From Monosporascus cannonballus (taxonomy: Eukaryota; Ascomycota; Sordariomycetes; Xylariales), in assembly GCA_004154925.1 (NCBI GenBank), contig QJNS01000176.1, positions 1-64,000 of the forward strand: a stretch of 64,000 nucleotides of DNA. Direction: 5' to 3'. Shown here piece by piece: positions 1 through 12,246 of the stretch. Within the stretch, counting starts at the first letter, position 1. Every line of letters starts with the position of its first letter. The notes beneath the pieces are model-generated. The model was not told where the DNA came from and did not search any database. It worked only from the letters and a program-made list of their open reading frames with translations. A program made the position numbers and the translations under genes.

Positions 1-119
1 AGTACATATTATTTCTATTTAATTTTAATTAATTTGTTTGTTTTGTTATAATCGGTGTATAAAGTGTATGTTTTGGTGAGAAATAGGTGGGCGCATGGAT
101 CCACTTGACCGATTAGTGT
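1..119. other. Unassigned edge sequence left of chromovirus copy 1
   Basis: This stretch does not match the sequence that precedes the same internal point in chromovirus copies 2 and 3. Copy 1 is therefore 5'-truncated here or joined to other DNA. No gene is visible. Confidence 0.4.
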
Positions 120-839
120 ATCCAATAATTGGCCGAAACAAAAAACTGGCCGGAAAAAAAAGTAATGCCCGTAAAAAAACCCCTTTTATTATTATGGATA
201 ATATAACTATAAAACGGAAAAAAAGTTAATCCAACGTACGGTAAAAATATACTGTTAGAAAATTATTACGGATTTTTATTTTTAATTAGCATTTACCGCG
301 GATCCCTAGAAAAAAAGTGATTAAAGAAGAAATACATTAGTTTATAGGAGACTTTTGGAACGATAGCCAAAATAATATATAATAAGATATAATCGTAAAC
401 ATAAGAAAATAATTTATTCGATAAAAAAAACAAATTACAATAAAATTAGGAATAATTAATTTAATTCGAAAAAACAATACGCCGGCAATAATAATAAATA
501 TAATAACTTAACGCGCTGTACATAAAAATATAAATAAGGCTTAACAAATTCGAACAGAAATTAAAAGAAAAAGGTTACTTATAAAAAACCACAAAATAAC
601 AGAAACTAAAAGAATTAAAGGGAACTTTCAAAAAGGCTTTAAACGCGACGATAAGAAATATTAATAATCTTATTATATTGAATATACGAATTGAAACGTA
701 TTAATATATTTTAATGGTAAATTACGGAACTTTAGGCGGAAATTATATTATATTAAATATAATCAATAAATTTAAATTGCTATAGAAATATAAGTTAAAA
801 CCTTATGTAATAACAAATGCCAAAGGTTAGGAATTCGCT

Positions 840-3800
840 TACGATAACGAAAAAGTTATATACGAAATTAATTACCTCGAGATTTTTATCCAAAAACAAT
901 ATTAAATGGTTAATTTCGATATCGTTTTATTCGGAAATTACGATATAATCTTAGGATTATTATAGATATGCCAATACGGAATTCTAATTAATAACGGGAC
1001 TGGCTAAATAAAATTCGCCTTATATCTTATTAGCAGATAAAAAAAATGGAAATTTTAATATTCGATTAATAATGGCAACGAATACAGGTAAAACGATACG
1101 ATAAATACCTTATTATCTAAAGAAATAAAAAAAAATATTAAAAAAGATATAACGCATTATTATTATTATTAAAGCGAAATTAAAGTAATTAAATAACGAT
1201 TTGAAATAACAAAAACAAGAACTTAAGGAATTAAAAAACTTGATTATTATATTATTATAATATTATAAATATAAGCGATTTTTTAAAAAGGAACTTGATA
1301 CGAAATTATTAAAATATATGGAATAAAATTACGAAATAATTTTTAAAAAAGGATTTTCGGCAAAGCTTTTCCTTATTTTTAATTTTAACGGAAATAAATT
1401 ATGCATTTTTAAAAGATATTTGGAAAATCGGCTATAAAAAATTAAATTAAATTTTCGAAGGTACCAGCAAAATACCCAATATTTTTCGTACTTAAGAAAA
1501 ATAGGAAATTATAATTTATAATTAATTATCGATAACTAAATAACGTTATTATTAAAAATCGAATATTATTATCTCTAATTACGGCAATAAAAAACCGATT
1601 TTACGGAACCAAATAATTCATAACATTCGATCTTAAAAATAAATATAACCTTATTAAAATTAAGAAAAAATACAAATAAAAATAATTTTTAAAACGAAAT
1701 ACAAACTATTTAACTATTTAATTATATTAATAGGATTTATAAACGTATTAATAACTTTTTAACGAATAATTAATTACGTATTACGAAAATACCTCGATAT
1801 TTTTATTATTTGCTATCTCGACGACATTTTTATCTTTTTGGAAATAAAAAAAATATACGTAAAATACGTTCATAACGTTTCTCAAACTTTATAAAACGTA
1901 AGGCTATTTATTAATGCAAAGAAAACTTAATTCCATATATAAGAAATAAAATATTTAAAATATATTATTACCTTAGGACATATCAGGATGGACTCTAGGA
2001 AAATCGTTATAATTACAAAATAACAAACGCCAATAATATTTAAGAAAATATAAGCATACCTGGGATTCGCCAATTATTATAAAAAGTTTATTCGAAACTT
2101 TTGCAAAATAATTATACTTTTAACAAATTTTACGAAAAAGAAATTCAAATAAACGTTAAATATAGAAAAAATATTTCAAGATATTAAAAATGTAATTATT
2201 AACGAATTAATACTAATTATATACGATTTAAACCGCTTTATAAAATTAAAAACCAATATTTCGGATTACGTGTTAAACGTAATAATCGGATAACGAAATA
2301 GTTAAGGCAAATTATACCTTATTATATTTTTTTCGTATAAGCTAAAAGAAGCCGAATTTAATTACGGTATTCCAGATAAGGAATTTATAGCCATTATTAT
2401 GGTATTTCGAAAGTTTAGATATTTTCTAAAAAGAAATTTGTATTAAGTTAATGTTCATACGGATTATTAAAATCTTACTCGATTTATTACGATTAAGAAA
2501 TTTACAAAATAATAATTAAAATATGCGGAAAAATTGGCGAACTTCGACTTCGTTATTATCCATAAAAAAGATCAAAAAACGATAAAGCAAATACCTTAAG
2601 TAAATAACTAAACTTTAAGAAAAAATTGGTTAAAATTAATTATATAATTTTCGATTTTATTATAGAAACATATTTACGCTTAAAACAAATTGTAATAATT
2701 TGGGCAGTACTTAATAATATATATTAACGGATTTAATAATATAACGATAATCTCTTAAAAAATTAAAAAACGAATAAAATATAAATTCCAGAAAAATATC
2801 AAAAAAATCTGTTGCGAAAGATATACGAATATTATTTATATAAATATCCAGGGATTTACAAAACCATAAAATAACTTTAACGTATATATTTTTTTTAAAA
2901 AATAAAATTAATAATATAAGAAATTATACGGTAATATAATATTTGCGCCAAAACAAAGGCTTAATAATATAAGCTTTACGGAGAATTATAATTATTATTA
3001 ATTATAAAATAATTATAATATTTAATGATATTCGACTTTATTATTAAACTTCTTATATCAAAAGATCCGGTTACGGAAATATATTACGATAATATTTTCG
3101 TAATCGTTAACCGATTTACGAAATTTTCTTATTTTTTACCATATTATAAGGGCATAAATGCCGAACAATTAGCATACATTTTTAAACATATTTTTAACAT
3201 ATACGGATTACTAATAAAAATTATATTAAATAAAAGATCGATATTCGCATTTAAGTTTTCATAAGGCCATATGGCATAAATCGGCCTAAATTATAAGTTA
3301 TTTAACATATTTAAACTTTAGATAAATAAATAAATAAAACGAATAAACCAAATTTTGAAAACTTATTTACGATATTATATTAATTATAAACAAAATAATT
3401 AGGTTAAAAAATTACCGATCGCATAATTGATTTATAATACTAATTATTACGAAATTATTAAAATAACATTTGCGAACGTAAATTCTGGTTTTATTCCAAA
3501 AGTTTACAAAAAAGTACGTAATAATAATCCAATTAATATTAAAATAATCCTTATATTAAAATAGTTATAACACCTGCATTAAAAAATAAAGATAAAATTG
3601 AAATTAGTATAATATCGGATAAGCAAATATTATAATTAAAAAAGGTTAAAAAAACAAATTTTCGAAAAAAGGGAAATGGTTTTTTTCGTTACTAAAAATA
3701 TTTAAACAAAAAAACCCAATAAAAAACTTGATTTCAAATATATCGATCTATACAAAATCGCTAAGAAAATCTGAAAAAATAATTACTAATTAGAATTTTT

Positions 3801-4035
3801 ACCAAAAGTTAAATTCCATTTAATTTTTTATGTTTTTTTTTTTCGAATTAACAGTAAATATAATCAAAGTATATACGGCACAAAACGATATGGAAATAAA
3901 AAATAAATAGGTATACGAAATGGAAAAAATCCTCGATATGCAAAAACAAAACGGACTTACCCAGTACCTAATCAAATAAAAAAAGTACCCAAATTCCAAA
4001 AACACCTGGGAACCTGCCAAAATTGTTACTAGCGC
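840..4035 (+). pseudogene. Chromovirus copy 1 pol remnant (PR-RT-RH-IN-chromodomain)
   Basis: This is the decayed polyprotein of copy 1. The protease C-terminal motif (DIILGL, equivalent to DLILGLPWL) lies near 940-965. Reverse transcriptase occupies about 1430-1870, with an INYR.LN box near 1520 and an intact YLDD catalytic box near 1812-1825. RNase H follows at about 2280-2640. The integrase core starts near 3025 in a 79-codon open stretch holding the first catalytic Asp region (YYDNIFVIVNRFTKFSYF). A chromodomain (TQYLIK, then a W-E-P-like end) lies at about 3915-4020. Many stops are explained by C-to-T or G-to-A changes. It is non-functional. Confidence 0.85.
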
Positions 4036-4720
4036 CTAGCGCCTATTAAAAAACTTTTACCAACAATAATAGGCGCGTCCTAATTAACAGCCGATTAGTC
4101 GATAACCGGGATATCGGGCTAATCGGTTGCAATATATATTAATATGGCAGCTATAACGGCAACTTCCAACTATTTTTATTCTTAACGCTTTTATTTCTTT
4201 AATTGGTTTAACGATTAAAATTTACGTTATACTATAATAATACCTTTCGAATAAATTAACGCCTTTTCCTTATGTAAACGAATAAAATAAAAAAAAGTTT
4301 TATTTATTTTTTCCTAATATTTACGTTAAACCTGAAAGTAAAATCGTTAAAGCTTTAATAATTGCTTTTCGGTAAACGTTTTTTCGCGTTCTAAATATTA
4401 ATATTTGCAATAAATATTTTGTAAAAAAGAAATAAGTACGCCAGTATTATTACAAAATTAACTTTAATTAATATATTCCTTATACTTTAAAATATTTTCC
4501 ATTATTTTATACCTTATATTTTTCGAAAAACAATAAAAGTAAGGCATAATTTCGTAACTAAATTCGTTAAAGGCTTTTATTAGGTTAATACGATAAATGG
4601 TAAAAGAACGGGAAACGTAACGAATTTTGGAAATGCGAAATAATATAATTAAAAGCAAAAAAAAGGATATTTACTAAACGAAAAAAAAGAAAAAAAGAAA
4701 TTTTTAGGGCAAAATTTAGG
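4036..4720 (-). pseudogene. Antisense Zn2Cys6-like ORF of chromovirus copy 1
   Basis: This frame lies between pol and the 3' LTR on the opposite strand. Positions 4452-4541 (read on the minus strand) spell six Cys or Cys-derived Tyr codons with spacing x2, x6, x8, x2, x6: Tyr, Cys, Tyr, Tyr, Tyr, Cys. Tyr (TAT/TAC) is what RIP makes from TGT/TGC. The spacing is that of fungal Zn(II)2Cys6 clusters. Downstream is a Lys/Glu/Gln-rich, coiled-coil-like stretch. The frame ends by overlapping the 3' end of pol in antisense. Stops interrupt it. The same design is seen in copies 2, 3 and 4. A DNA-binding or regulatory role is inference only. Confidence 0.6.
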
Positions 4721-4733
4721 AGAAAGGAAATCG

Positions 4734-5119
4734 TATTACGACCCGATAAGCTCCGGTCTTAAGAAACGGTTAAGCAGGGAGTATACGAGCCATCTTCCGG
4801 ATTACGTAACGGTAATCACTGTTAAGCTAATAATTATTAATAATTAAAGGTAATCATAAATAATTATAATTATTATTAACGGCATAATTATGAATAATTA
4901 AGCCAAAAAGAAAAAGGATATATATGTTTATTATTTCTAGAATTTAAATAACACCAATTTGCAATACTTATTAATATTAATCGTTTACAATACTTTTTTA
5001 TATTTTTGGTATTAAGAAACGTAATACGTATTTATTACTTAGATTTTTACGATATTCCTACTAACATAAATCCGTCGATTTAAGGTTTAATAGTTGGTTA
5101 AATCTTATAGCTCGTCATA
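4734..5119 (+). repeat. 3' LTR of copy 1 (type II U3)
   Basis: It begins TATTACGACCCGATAAGCTC (from TGTTACGACCCG) and ends GCTCGTCATA (RIP form of ...CACA). Its downstream half matches the LTRs of all other copies. Its upstream half matches the solo LTR at 6990-7365. Confidence 0.85.
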
Positions 5120-6989
5120 TATAGTTGATAATTTAAATAAAAACCAAGTTTTACGGATTCAAATAATATAATATATTATATTTTAAAACCAAATATAACG
5201 TTAGTGGAAATTGAAAAATTACAAATAAAAAATAGTTTTTGAGAAAATATACACATTATTTATTTATTTACTTACATTAATAAGATTTACGAACATATTT
5301 ATAACCTTTTAATAAGTTCGAATTTGTATATTAAAAGAGCATTTCGACTTTTTTATTATGTATTACTTTAATAATATTTTTATTTATTCGAAAACGGAAA
5401 TAGTATAGGTAACCTATATATATAAACTTTGAAAATTACGAAAAATGTCAAATTATCAATTTATTCAAATAAAAGTTAATTTAATACATTAAACTTTTAA
5501 TATATATTGTTACTTTAAAACATAATACAATATATTATACAAGTCTTGTTATAATTAGAAATTGACACAGGTTTGTGATAAATAAGAAATTATAAATATT
5601 TTTAAATTTGTTAATTATTATAAGAAATCTATTCTAAAATTTGATAATATCGATATACGTCTAACTAATCTTATTAAGGCAATTTAAATAAAAAATATAA
5701 ATAAAAGAATATTTTAAGAAATCAGAAAACAATTTTACTAATTAGTTAATATTAATTATATATAATTTAATACGTTTTACTAAAATAAAAGCCGATATTT
5801 CCATATATATATTAAACTTAATAATCGAATAACCAATATAATTAAAACAAATTATATTTTATTATATCTTTTTATATACCTAAAAAACCGGATTTAATTA
5901 CGTAACTTTAAATAAAGAATATGTTGTTTTTATTATAATATTTCGAAAGCTTAGACATGTTTTAAGAAAAACCTTTAGTATATTCAAATTTATTTAAAAT
6001 ATTAATTCTTTTACCCTATTAGTATAATTAAAACATTTATGAAACAATAATTACGATACGTAGAAAAGATAGCGAATTTGGACTTCGTTATTATCTATAA
6101 AAAAAACTTAAAAAATAACAAAGAAGATATTTTAAACAAATAATTAAATTTCGAAAACGAATTAATTAAAATTAATAACATTATTTTCAATATTATTTTA
6201 AAACATATTTTCGTTTACAGTAAATTATTATAATATAGATTATACCATACTATAAATGTTAAATAATTAAAAGATATGATAATAATATAATAGAAAACGA
6301 AAATATAAATAAGTTACACGTTTCCAAAAATATTAAATACACTTAATTCATAAATATATATAAATATAAATTATAAAGATATCTAGATATTTATGAAGTG
6401 CTAAAATAACTCTGACGTATTTATTACTTTAATAAAATAAAAACAGTACTTTATAAAATACGATAACAATATAACCTTTATAATAAAACTAGGACGAAAT
6501 AATATAAGATTTATAAAAAGTTATAATTATTATCGTTTTAAACAATTTATCAAATTGAATTACTATGAAGTATATTATTTAATTCTTAATTAGAAAATGT
6601 AATAACAAACGTATATTATGATAATACTTTCCGAATCGTTAATAAATTTACAAAAAACTTTAATTTTTGGTTTTAATGGAAAGTTATCAATTTTAATTCA
6701 ATCACATATATTTTTAAAAGGGTTTTTTAATATTTACATATTATTTTACGAAATTATTTTCGATAAAACAAAATTGAATGTATTTTACATTTTAAAGAAA
6801 ATCATATAAATAAATTAGCTGAAATCATAAATTATTTTACGGATTTAAGTCTTAAATAAGTAAATAAATGAATACAATTAAATTAAATATTTGAAATATA
6901 TTTAAAATATTTTCTTAATTATTAATACGATAATTACATTAAAGAGCTATCTGTTACTTGATTGACTCATAATATTAATTATTATAAAA

Positions 6990-7365
6990 TATGACGAGCT
7001 ATGCGGTTTAACCAACTATTAAACCTTAAGTCGACGGGTTTATGTTGGCAGGAGTATCGTGGGAATCTGAGCAATAGATATAGTAACGTATTACGTCTCG
7101 TAATACCAAGGGTGCCTTGGGTAACGATGTTATATTGCAAGCTGAAACTATCTAAATTATGGAAATAATAAGCGTATATATCTTTCTCCTTCTTGGCTTG
7201 ATCACTCGTGATCACGCCGTTGGTGGTAATCACGATCACTTGGAATCACCTTTGATCACTAATAATCACTGGTTTGGCAGTCATCACCGTCACGTGACCC
7301 TGGAGGTGGCCCGTGTGCTCTCTGCCTGATCGTTTCTAGAAGCCGGAGCTTATCGGGTCGTAACA
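6990..7365 (-). repeat. Solo LTR (type II) inside chromovirus D
   Basis: This is a 376-bp minus-strand LTR, TGTTACGACCCG... on the minus strand, and far less RIP-mutated than its surroundings. It is flanked by TAAAA (6985-6989) and CAAAA (7366-7370). These are a 5-bp target duplication differing by one C/T change as RIP would give. U3 contains repeated AATCAC/TGATCAC words. The rest of the element was lost by LTR-LTR recombination. Confidence 0.85.
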
Positions 7366-8563
7366 CAAAAACATTAAAATAATTTTAATAAATGTACCTT
7401 TTAAATTTATGTTTAATATTTATAAAAATATTTAAATCGGGTCTATTAATATTAAAGTAAAATTTACATTAAAATACCTTATATATTTCCTTAAAAATGA
7501 AAACAGATTTAAGATTTGTATATAATAAGCAAATAAATAAATATTTTAATTAAAAAAGTTAAACAAATTAATGTTTCAAAAAACGAAAATACTTTACCTT
7601 ATTACAAAAAATATTAAATTAAATAATTTTAGAAAATATTTAAGTTTAAATATATTGCCTTGTATAAACTTTTAACAGAAATTTCAAATAATAATTATTG
7701 CTTAGAATATTTACATTAATTTAAGTTTTATCCAGTTCATTATGTTTCTTTATTTAAATTAATAATAAATAGTACTAGAGGTGATACGAAACGATATAAT
7801 TAAAAAATAAGAAGAATTATAAACAAAATAAAATATTACTTAATATGTAAAAAGAATCCAATTTATCTAATATATAATTAAATCAAAAAAGTTATCCGGA
7901 TTTTGAAAATATTTAAAAATTTGCCAATTTATAAATATCTACTACCTATTAAAAATATCTTATTAATAACGGCGGAAATATTGTAGGGAATAAATGAATT
8001 AATAATTACTTAATCGATAATATCGAAATTAACTTAATTAATAAGAAATATAATAAATATTAATATAGCTATTTCGGCTATTAATTATTCTTTTTTCGTT
8101 AAAAATACTTGAACAATGTTATTATTTCGGCGCCCTTAGTATTACAACAAAATATTTTCATATCCTAATAACGAAACATTCACCGTTATTTTTAAAAAGC
8201 ATCCAGTTTATTAGCAATAATATATACCGTTTTTCGAACCTATTCTGTTCGTATTCTCAACAGTTCTTTTTATTAAAAAGTTTTTAATATTTAGTTTTGG
8301 ACGGCTTAATAATGTTATAAAAACCGCCGTAATAAATATATTATATATATTTTTCGAAACTACGAAAAACCTTATACTCTATCTTTTGTTATAACGAAAA
8401 TAAAAAAAAACATAACAAAGCTCAAAGGAATAATTCGTTCTAAAAAATGTTAGTACGTTTGCGCGAACGAAACTTTTCAATACGACTAAATATAATAAAT
8501 TGAAAAACTGGAAAATTTAAGAAAAATCTCGAAACAAAAAACATATTATTGAAAAAAAAATCG

Positions 8564-8954
8564 TATTATAACCCGATAAGCTTAATAGGCTTAAAAACGG
8601 CCGAAATAACAAAAACCTAAACCCACCATAAAATAAATTACATAACGAGGTTAGGGCTTTTAAAAGTCTTAATTTTTGAAATTTGGTAAATTATATAAAA
8701 AGATTAAGGAATTTAAAAAACTTCAAAGATTAATCTTCTTAAAAATTTTGGGCAAGAAATAAAATATATACGTTTATTATTTTCCTAATCCAGAAAATAA
8801 TCGCTTATAATATAACTTCGTTGCCTAAAATACTTTTAATATTACTATACATAACTAGTTATTATATATATTATTCAAAATTCCACGATACTTCTGCTAC
8901 AATATGCCCGTATAACTTAAGTTTAATAATTAGTTAAACCTCCTAGCCGTTATA
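8564..8954 (+). repeat. 3' LTR of chromovirus D
   Basis: It begins TATTATAACCCGATAAGC and ends AGCCGTTATA. The downstream half has the shared LTR core (CGTTTATTAT... to the GGTTTAAT...GTTAAACC end region). Confidence 0.75.
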
Positions 8955-9420
8955 TAACGATAATATTAAGCTTTTAAAGTAAATTTTAAAATGTTATATA
9001 TAAAATATAACTTTTTAAAGTCGTATTTCGGAGTCCATTTCTTAATTTAAATAGTTTAATTTATTTTAATCGTTTTTTCAAACGGTTTATGCTTTTACTG
9101 TTAAAATTTTATAAATAAAATTAAAAAGCTAAACCCTATTAAAAATATAATTCTTTTACTTATTTCATTTATTTGCTTATTTCAACCGCAAATTAAAATT
9201 AAAAATTACAAATTTAAAAACTTCTTTTTTTCAAAGGAAAGTCATATTTTTAAAACAAACTTATTTATTTATTTATATTTTATTAAGTGTTTTTTAATAA
9301 AAAAAAACTATCAACCTTTTTTATTAATATTATTCCGTGGTTCTAATACTATATATTAAGTTTTCTATTTACTTAGATTTAAAATGCGTTATTCTCTACA
9401 ATAATTTATATTTTTCACAT
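8955..9420. other. AT-rich stretch, nothing recognised
   Basis: This is RIP-like AT-rich sequence between the 3' LTR of D and the GC-normal island. I see no coding or repeat structure I can name. Confidence 0.5.
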
Positions 9421-9424
9421 TTTA

Positions 9425-10165
9425 TGTAACCTTCTTTAGCCATCAGCCTGACTATGACATTAATAACGCTGTTAAAGAGCGAGCTCTACAATTGCTGTTG
9501 CGGGAGAGAGGTAGAAGACAATAGATCAAACGAAGCTCTTTATTGACAATACAGCAAGCTGCTGATCGCCTCCATTGGCCTTATCGATATCATGGCATCA
9601 ATTAGCGCCGCATTGAATAGATTGATGAACTCTGTTGAACGCTGCAAAGGCCGGCACTGAGACTATACCTTCCTCTCGGCCTCGCGAGCAGCCAGAACAA
9701 CACAACGTAGACAAGGTCAGACCACACGGGAATAGTAGGATGTTCTGAGCCCTATGCGGACAGCAGCTATGATCTGGATTAGCAGCGCTGGATGGGAGGG
9801 TTCTGGGGCCGTTAATTGATGATCTGTATAGAGCCTTCCTACCAGATCTCCTGGGCCGAGGTGATATCTTATCCACGATAACGCCTCCGCATACAGCTCG
9901 GGCCGTGAGAGCAGTCTTACGAGAGCTCCAGATTGAGGTTATCGACTGGCCGCCGTACTCGCCGGACCTTTAACCTAATAGAGAACCTGTGAGTATTATA
10001 TGAAAGCTGAGATCTATTGCTCATATCCTGATCTGACTACGGCGTCGGATACAGAGGCAACCTTTGCCTGGTTTATTAAGGCAGCAAAGGAAGCGTGGCA
10101 TGCTATTGATGATGCTATTCTGCAGAACCTGATATATGCGTGCCCCAACGTGCAGATGCTGTAAT
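9425..10165 (+). pseudogene. Tc1/mariner-type (DD34E) transposase pseudogene
   Basis: This is a broken DDE transposase of a cut-and-paste DNA transposon. An HDNA box with the second catalytic Asp is at 9874-9885, and the IDWPPYSPDL signature is at 9941-9970. It is followed out of frame by N-[P to L]-IENL-[W to stop] at about 9972-9992. With frameshifts ignored, the spacing from the HDNA Asp to the IEN Glu is 34 residues, the Tc1 class. The C-terminal tail (AEIYCSYPDLTTASDTE...) is open and ends in TAA at 10163-10165. CCA to CTA and TGG to TGA look RIP-made. A second frameshift lies around HDNA. I did not find terminal inverted repeats. Confidence 0.75.
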
Positions 10166-10570
10166 AGTTGTTGGAGACTGGGATACGAAATACTGATATC
10201 TTGTCAGCAGTCACAGTAATTAAATGCAGGAATCTGGTGTAACTAACTCTCCGTGTTGTTCTAAGTATTCTCGGGAGGACAAATCTAGTCTGTGGGCAAT
10301 CGCCCTTACATACACGATTGGGTGACAGAGGATCATCTGTGGACGAAGGGTGTCGCAGGCAGCATCCTGCAGCCTGGGCCCACCAGCCGGCAGCACCTGA
10401 AAGCACCGATTGCTGACATATTTGTTGTTACTAGACGTTATAAGTTGCGCTGAAGAAGGGGCATCAAAACAACAGCCTAATTGGACTAGGGCCACATCAC
10501 CATACCTACCTCACAGAGGTCAAATGCTTATTTGCCACCCTCTGTAGCAGAGGGTCAATACGTCCTCCCA
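10166..10570. other. Non-coding stretch in GC-normal island
   Basis: GC content is normal and no supported gene is present. It may include the 3' flank of the Tc1 element. The antisense open frames here lack homology I recognise. Confidence 0.4.
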
Positions 10571-10574
10571 GGCA

Positions 10575-10580
10575 TATAAA
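10575..10580 (+). promoter_or_regulatory. Putative TATA box of the ADF-H-like gene
   Basis: TATAAA lies 118 bp upstream of the ATG at 10698, followed by a pyrimidine-rich leader. It is plausible but unproven. Confidence 0.35.
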
Positions 10581-10697
10581 GCCCGGCCCTTCCCCCAGCA
10601 GCCACAAATCGATTTTATTTCCCCGCCTCCTCTGTTTCGCCCATTCGACTCCCACGAACACTTGAGGACAGTTTTAAGCAATTGTGAAAAAGCGAAG

Positions 10698-11245
10698 ATG
10701 ACGACGGAATCAACTGGACGAAAAACCACTACTGTCCCGCCTCCGGGGATGAGCAGGCCATTTTGGCTGATTGACGATCGCGCCAAGACTGCTATTCGAG
10801 ATTTGGAAGAGGGCGAATTACTGCAGCTAGTGAGCATTCGCTCTCAGTGCGCTCCTCGTGAGGAATAGAAGAATGCAAAGCTAAGCCCTGATCCTCGGCA
10901 TAGATGGTTGATCCTTCAGAAGAAAAATTTCAATTTGTTAACTCCTACAAACAAGTTGAGCCCGACTCTGTCGCCGGATACTTTGCCTCCCCATCGCCGG
11001 AAATTTTCTCCTTCTATCATTATCCGGGATCCGATGCCGTCGTTTTGATCTGGACTCGACATCATTGGACGAAATCTACTAAACACACTCACCTCCAGAA
11101 TGGGCTGCGGAGGGACCTGGTTCTAATTGCCGAAAGGGAGGGGATCAAGGCCGCACATATGGTAAGAGCGCTCTATTATATTCCTGCCTTTATGTCACGA
11201 ATCTCATAGGTTACAGTTACAAGTCTCCTTGCAAAAGGAAATTAG
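10698..11245 (+). CDS. Small hypothetical protein, possible ADF-H (twinfilin-like) fold
   Basis: I model three exons: 10698-10829, 10904-11161 and 11210-11245. The introns are GTGAGC...TAG (74 bp, branch-like GCTAAG) and GTAAGA...TAG (48 bp). Both keep the frame and give 141 aa. The pattern KTAIRDLEEGE..LQL, then FSFYHYPGSDAVVLIW, then K...LRRDLVLIAEREGIKAA resembles the second actin-depolymerising-factor homology domain of twinfilin as I remember it. The usual basic/Met-Tyr actin-binding helix is replaced by a His/Lys-rich segment. Twinfilin has two such domains in about 330 aa, so this would be a single-domain relative or fragment. It sits alone between transposons. The gene model is moderately supported and the family call is weak. 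Confidence 0.5.
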
Positions 11246-12246
11246 CAGTGATTGCTTGAGGGAGACAGTCAGTTCGACACCAACGCCCAAGGAACCATGA
11301 AATTCGAGTGAATATAGCTCCTATTTAGCTATCTTAGTCATGCAGTTTGACCAAACCAAATTACTTAACAACTGATAGTACTCTATCATTGCTAATTAAG
11401 CCATATTCTGGTCGTGCAGATCTAAGGCTAGTTGATCGCTACCCCAAGTCTTTTTTTAAACCTGGCATCGGCAACCAATCACCGGCTCTGCAGCCTTTTT
11501 CTAGGATCTGTTACAGCCCCTGTGAGGCCCATAATGTTCCTCAAAATCGGGACAGTGAAGTATCATAGTTCAACAGGCGCTAGGTGAGGGTTCTGCCGTT
11601 GCCTCTGCCTACACCCAGCGAAAATTATCGCAGGTGCTAATGGGTAATGTCCATGACCGTCCCTCGGTTGGTGAAACACTCCACGAGAGGTGGCTATACC
11701 AGGGCGCAAAGAGTTACGACTTGTATATTAAATGTCTGTATGTTTCGTTACGAAATAAATTGCCTTCTGTTCCCCTTTGGCCTATTAAAACATTGCAGCT
11801 AATAATATAAATAGCCGGCCATTAAAAGGTTCTTATACTTGATATAAGCGGCGCTGTATTTAATCGTAAGCTAGATACGCGATTATCGTATATTGCTAAT
11901 CGCTATAACGAAGCTCAATATTTATTGGGTAATTGCATAGCATGTTGGCGTTTAGCTGCGCAGTATTGTTAACACGTCGAAATAGAACAAAGTTTGATTG
12001 GCTGACCAACACGGAACGTTATAACTCCAGGCCCACTTAGCACTGCCTGTCACTGAGCAGTAAGTGTGCATGTAGGATCGGAAGGATTTGTAGAGCGCCA
12101 GATGTTATAGGTGGCTCATAGCCGCTTTTGAAAAATCAATAGAGCCCGAGTAGCAATGTTCAATAACTGACCATTGGTAGGCAGGTATATAGTTTTATAA
12201 TCCAGTTGTTCATTAGGTCCTATCAGTTTATCTTTGAGACACTTGT
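11246..12246. other. Non-coding GC-normal stretch
   Basis: Short open frames (for example 11347-11568) have no intron signals or recognisable domains. The stretch ends exactly where the 5' LTR of chromovirus E begins. Confidence 0.4.

Larger units (their letters stand above)
120..5119 (+). mobile_element. Ty3/gypsy chromovirus copy 1, 5'-truncated
   Basis: This is a RIP-degraded LTR retrotransposon on the plus strand. From position 120 it runs parallel to copy 2 (from about 13985) and copy 3 (from about 21585). Gag and the 5' LTR are missing. Visible in order are protease, reverse transcriptase, RNase H, integrase and a C-terminal chromodomain, then an antisense Zn2Cys6-like frame, then the 3' LTR. 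It abuts degraded chromovirus D at 5120, whose sequence resumes inside its reverse transcriptase, so copy 1 probably inserted into D. Stops occur throughout every frame and CpA is nearly absent. Confidence 0.85.
5120..8954 (+). mobile_element. Older degraded chromovirus D (3' part)
   Basis: This stretch resumes inside reverse transcriptase at about 5140 and matches copies 1-3 through integrase and the C-terminal region. It then shows a blurred antisense Zn2Cys6-like spacing at about 8320-8420 and its own 3' LTR at 8564-8954. It is more mutated than copy 1. A minus-strand solo LTR (6990-7365) interrupts it, and sequence homologous to the end of pol continues on the far side (from about 7430). 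Its 5' part is not in the window. Confidence 0.7.

Noticed and set aside
3025..3264. 79-codon open frame as a stand-alone gene
   Set aside because: It is the integrase core of chromovirus copy 1; stops on both sides are RIP-made.
6982..7239. 85-codon minus-strand frame as a gene
   Set aside because: It lies inside the solo LTR at 6990-7365 and is open only because that LTR escaped RIP.
11347..11568. 73-codon open frame downstream of the ADF-H-like gene
   Set aside because: It has no ATG in good context, no domain and no in-phase junction to the upstream exons.
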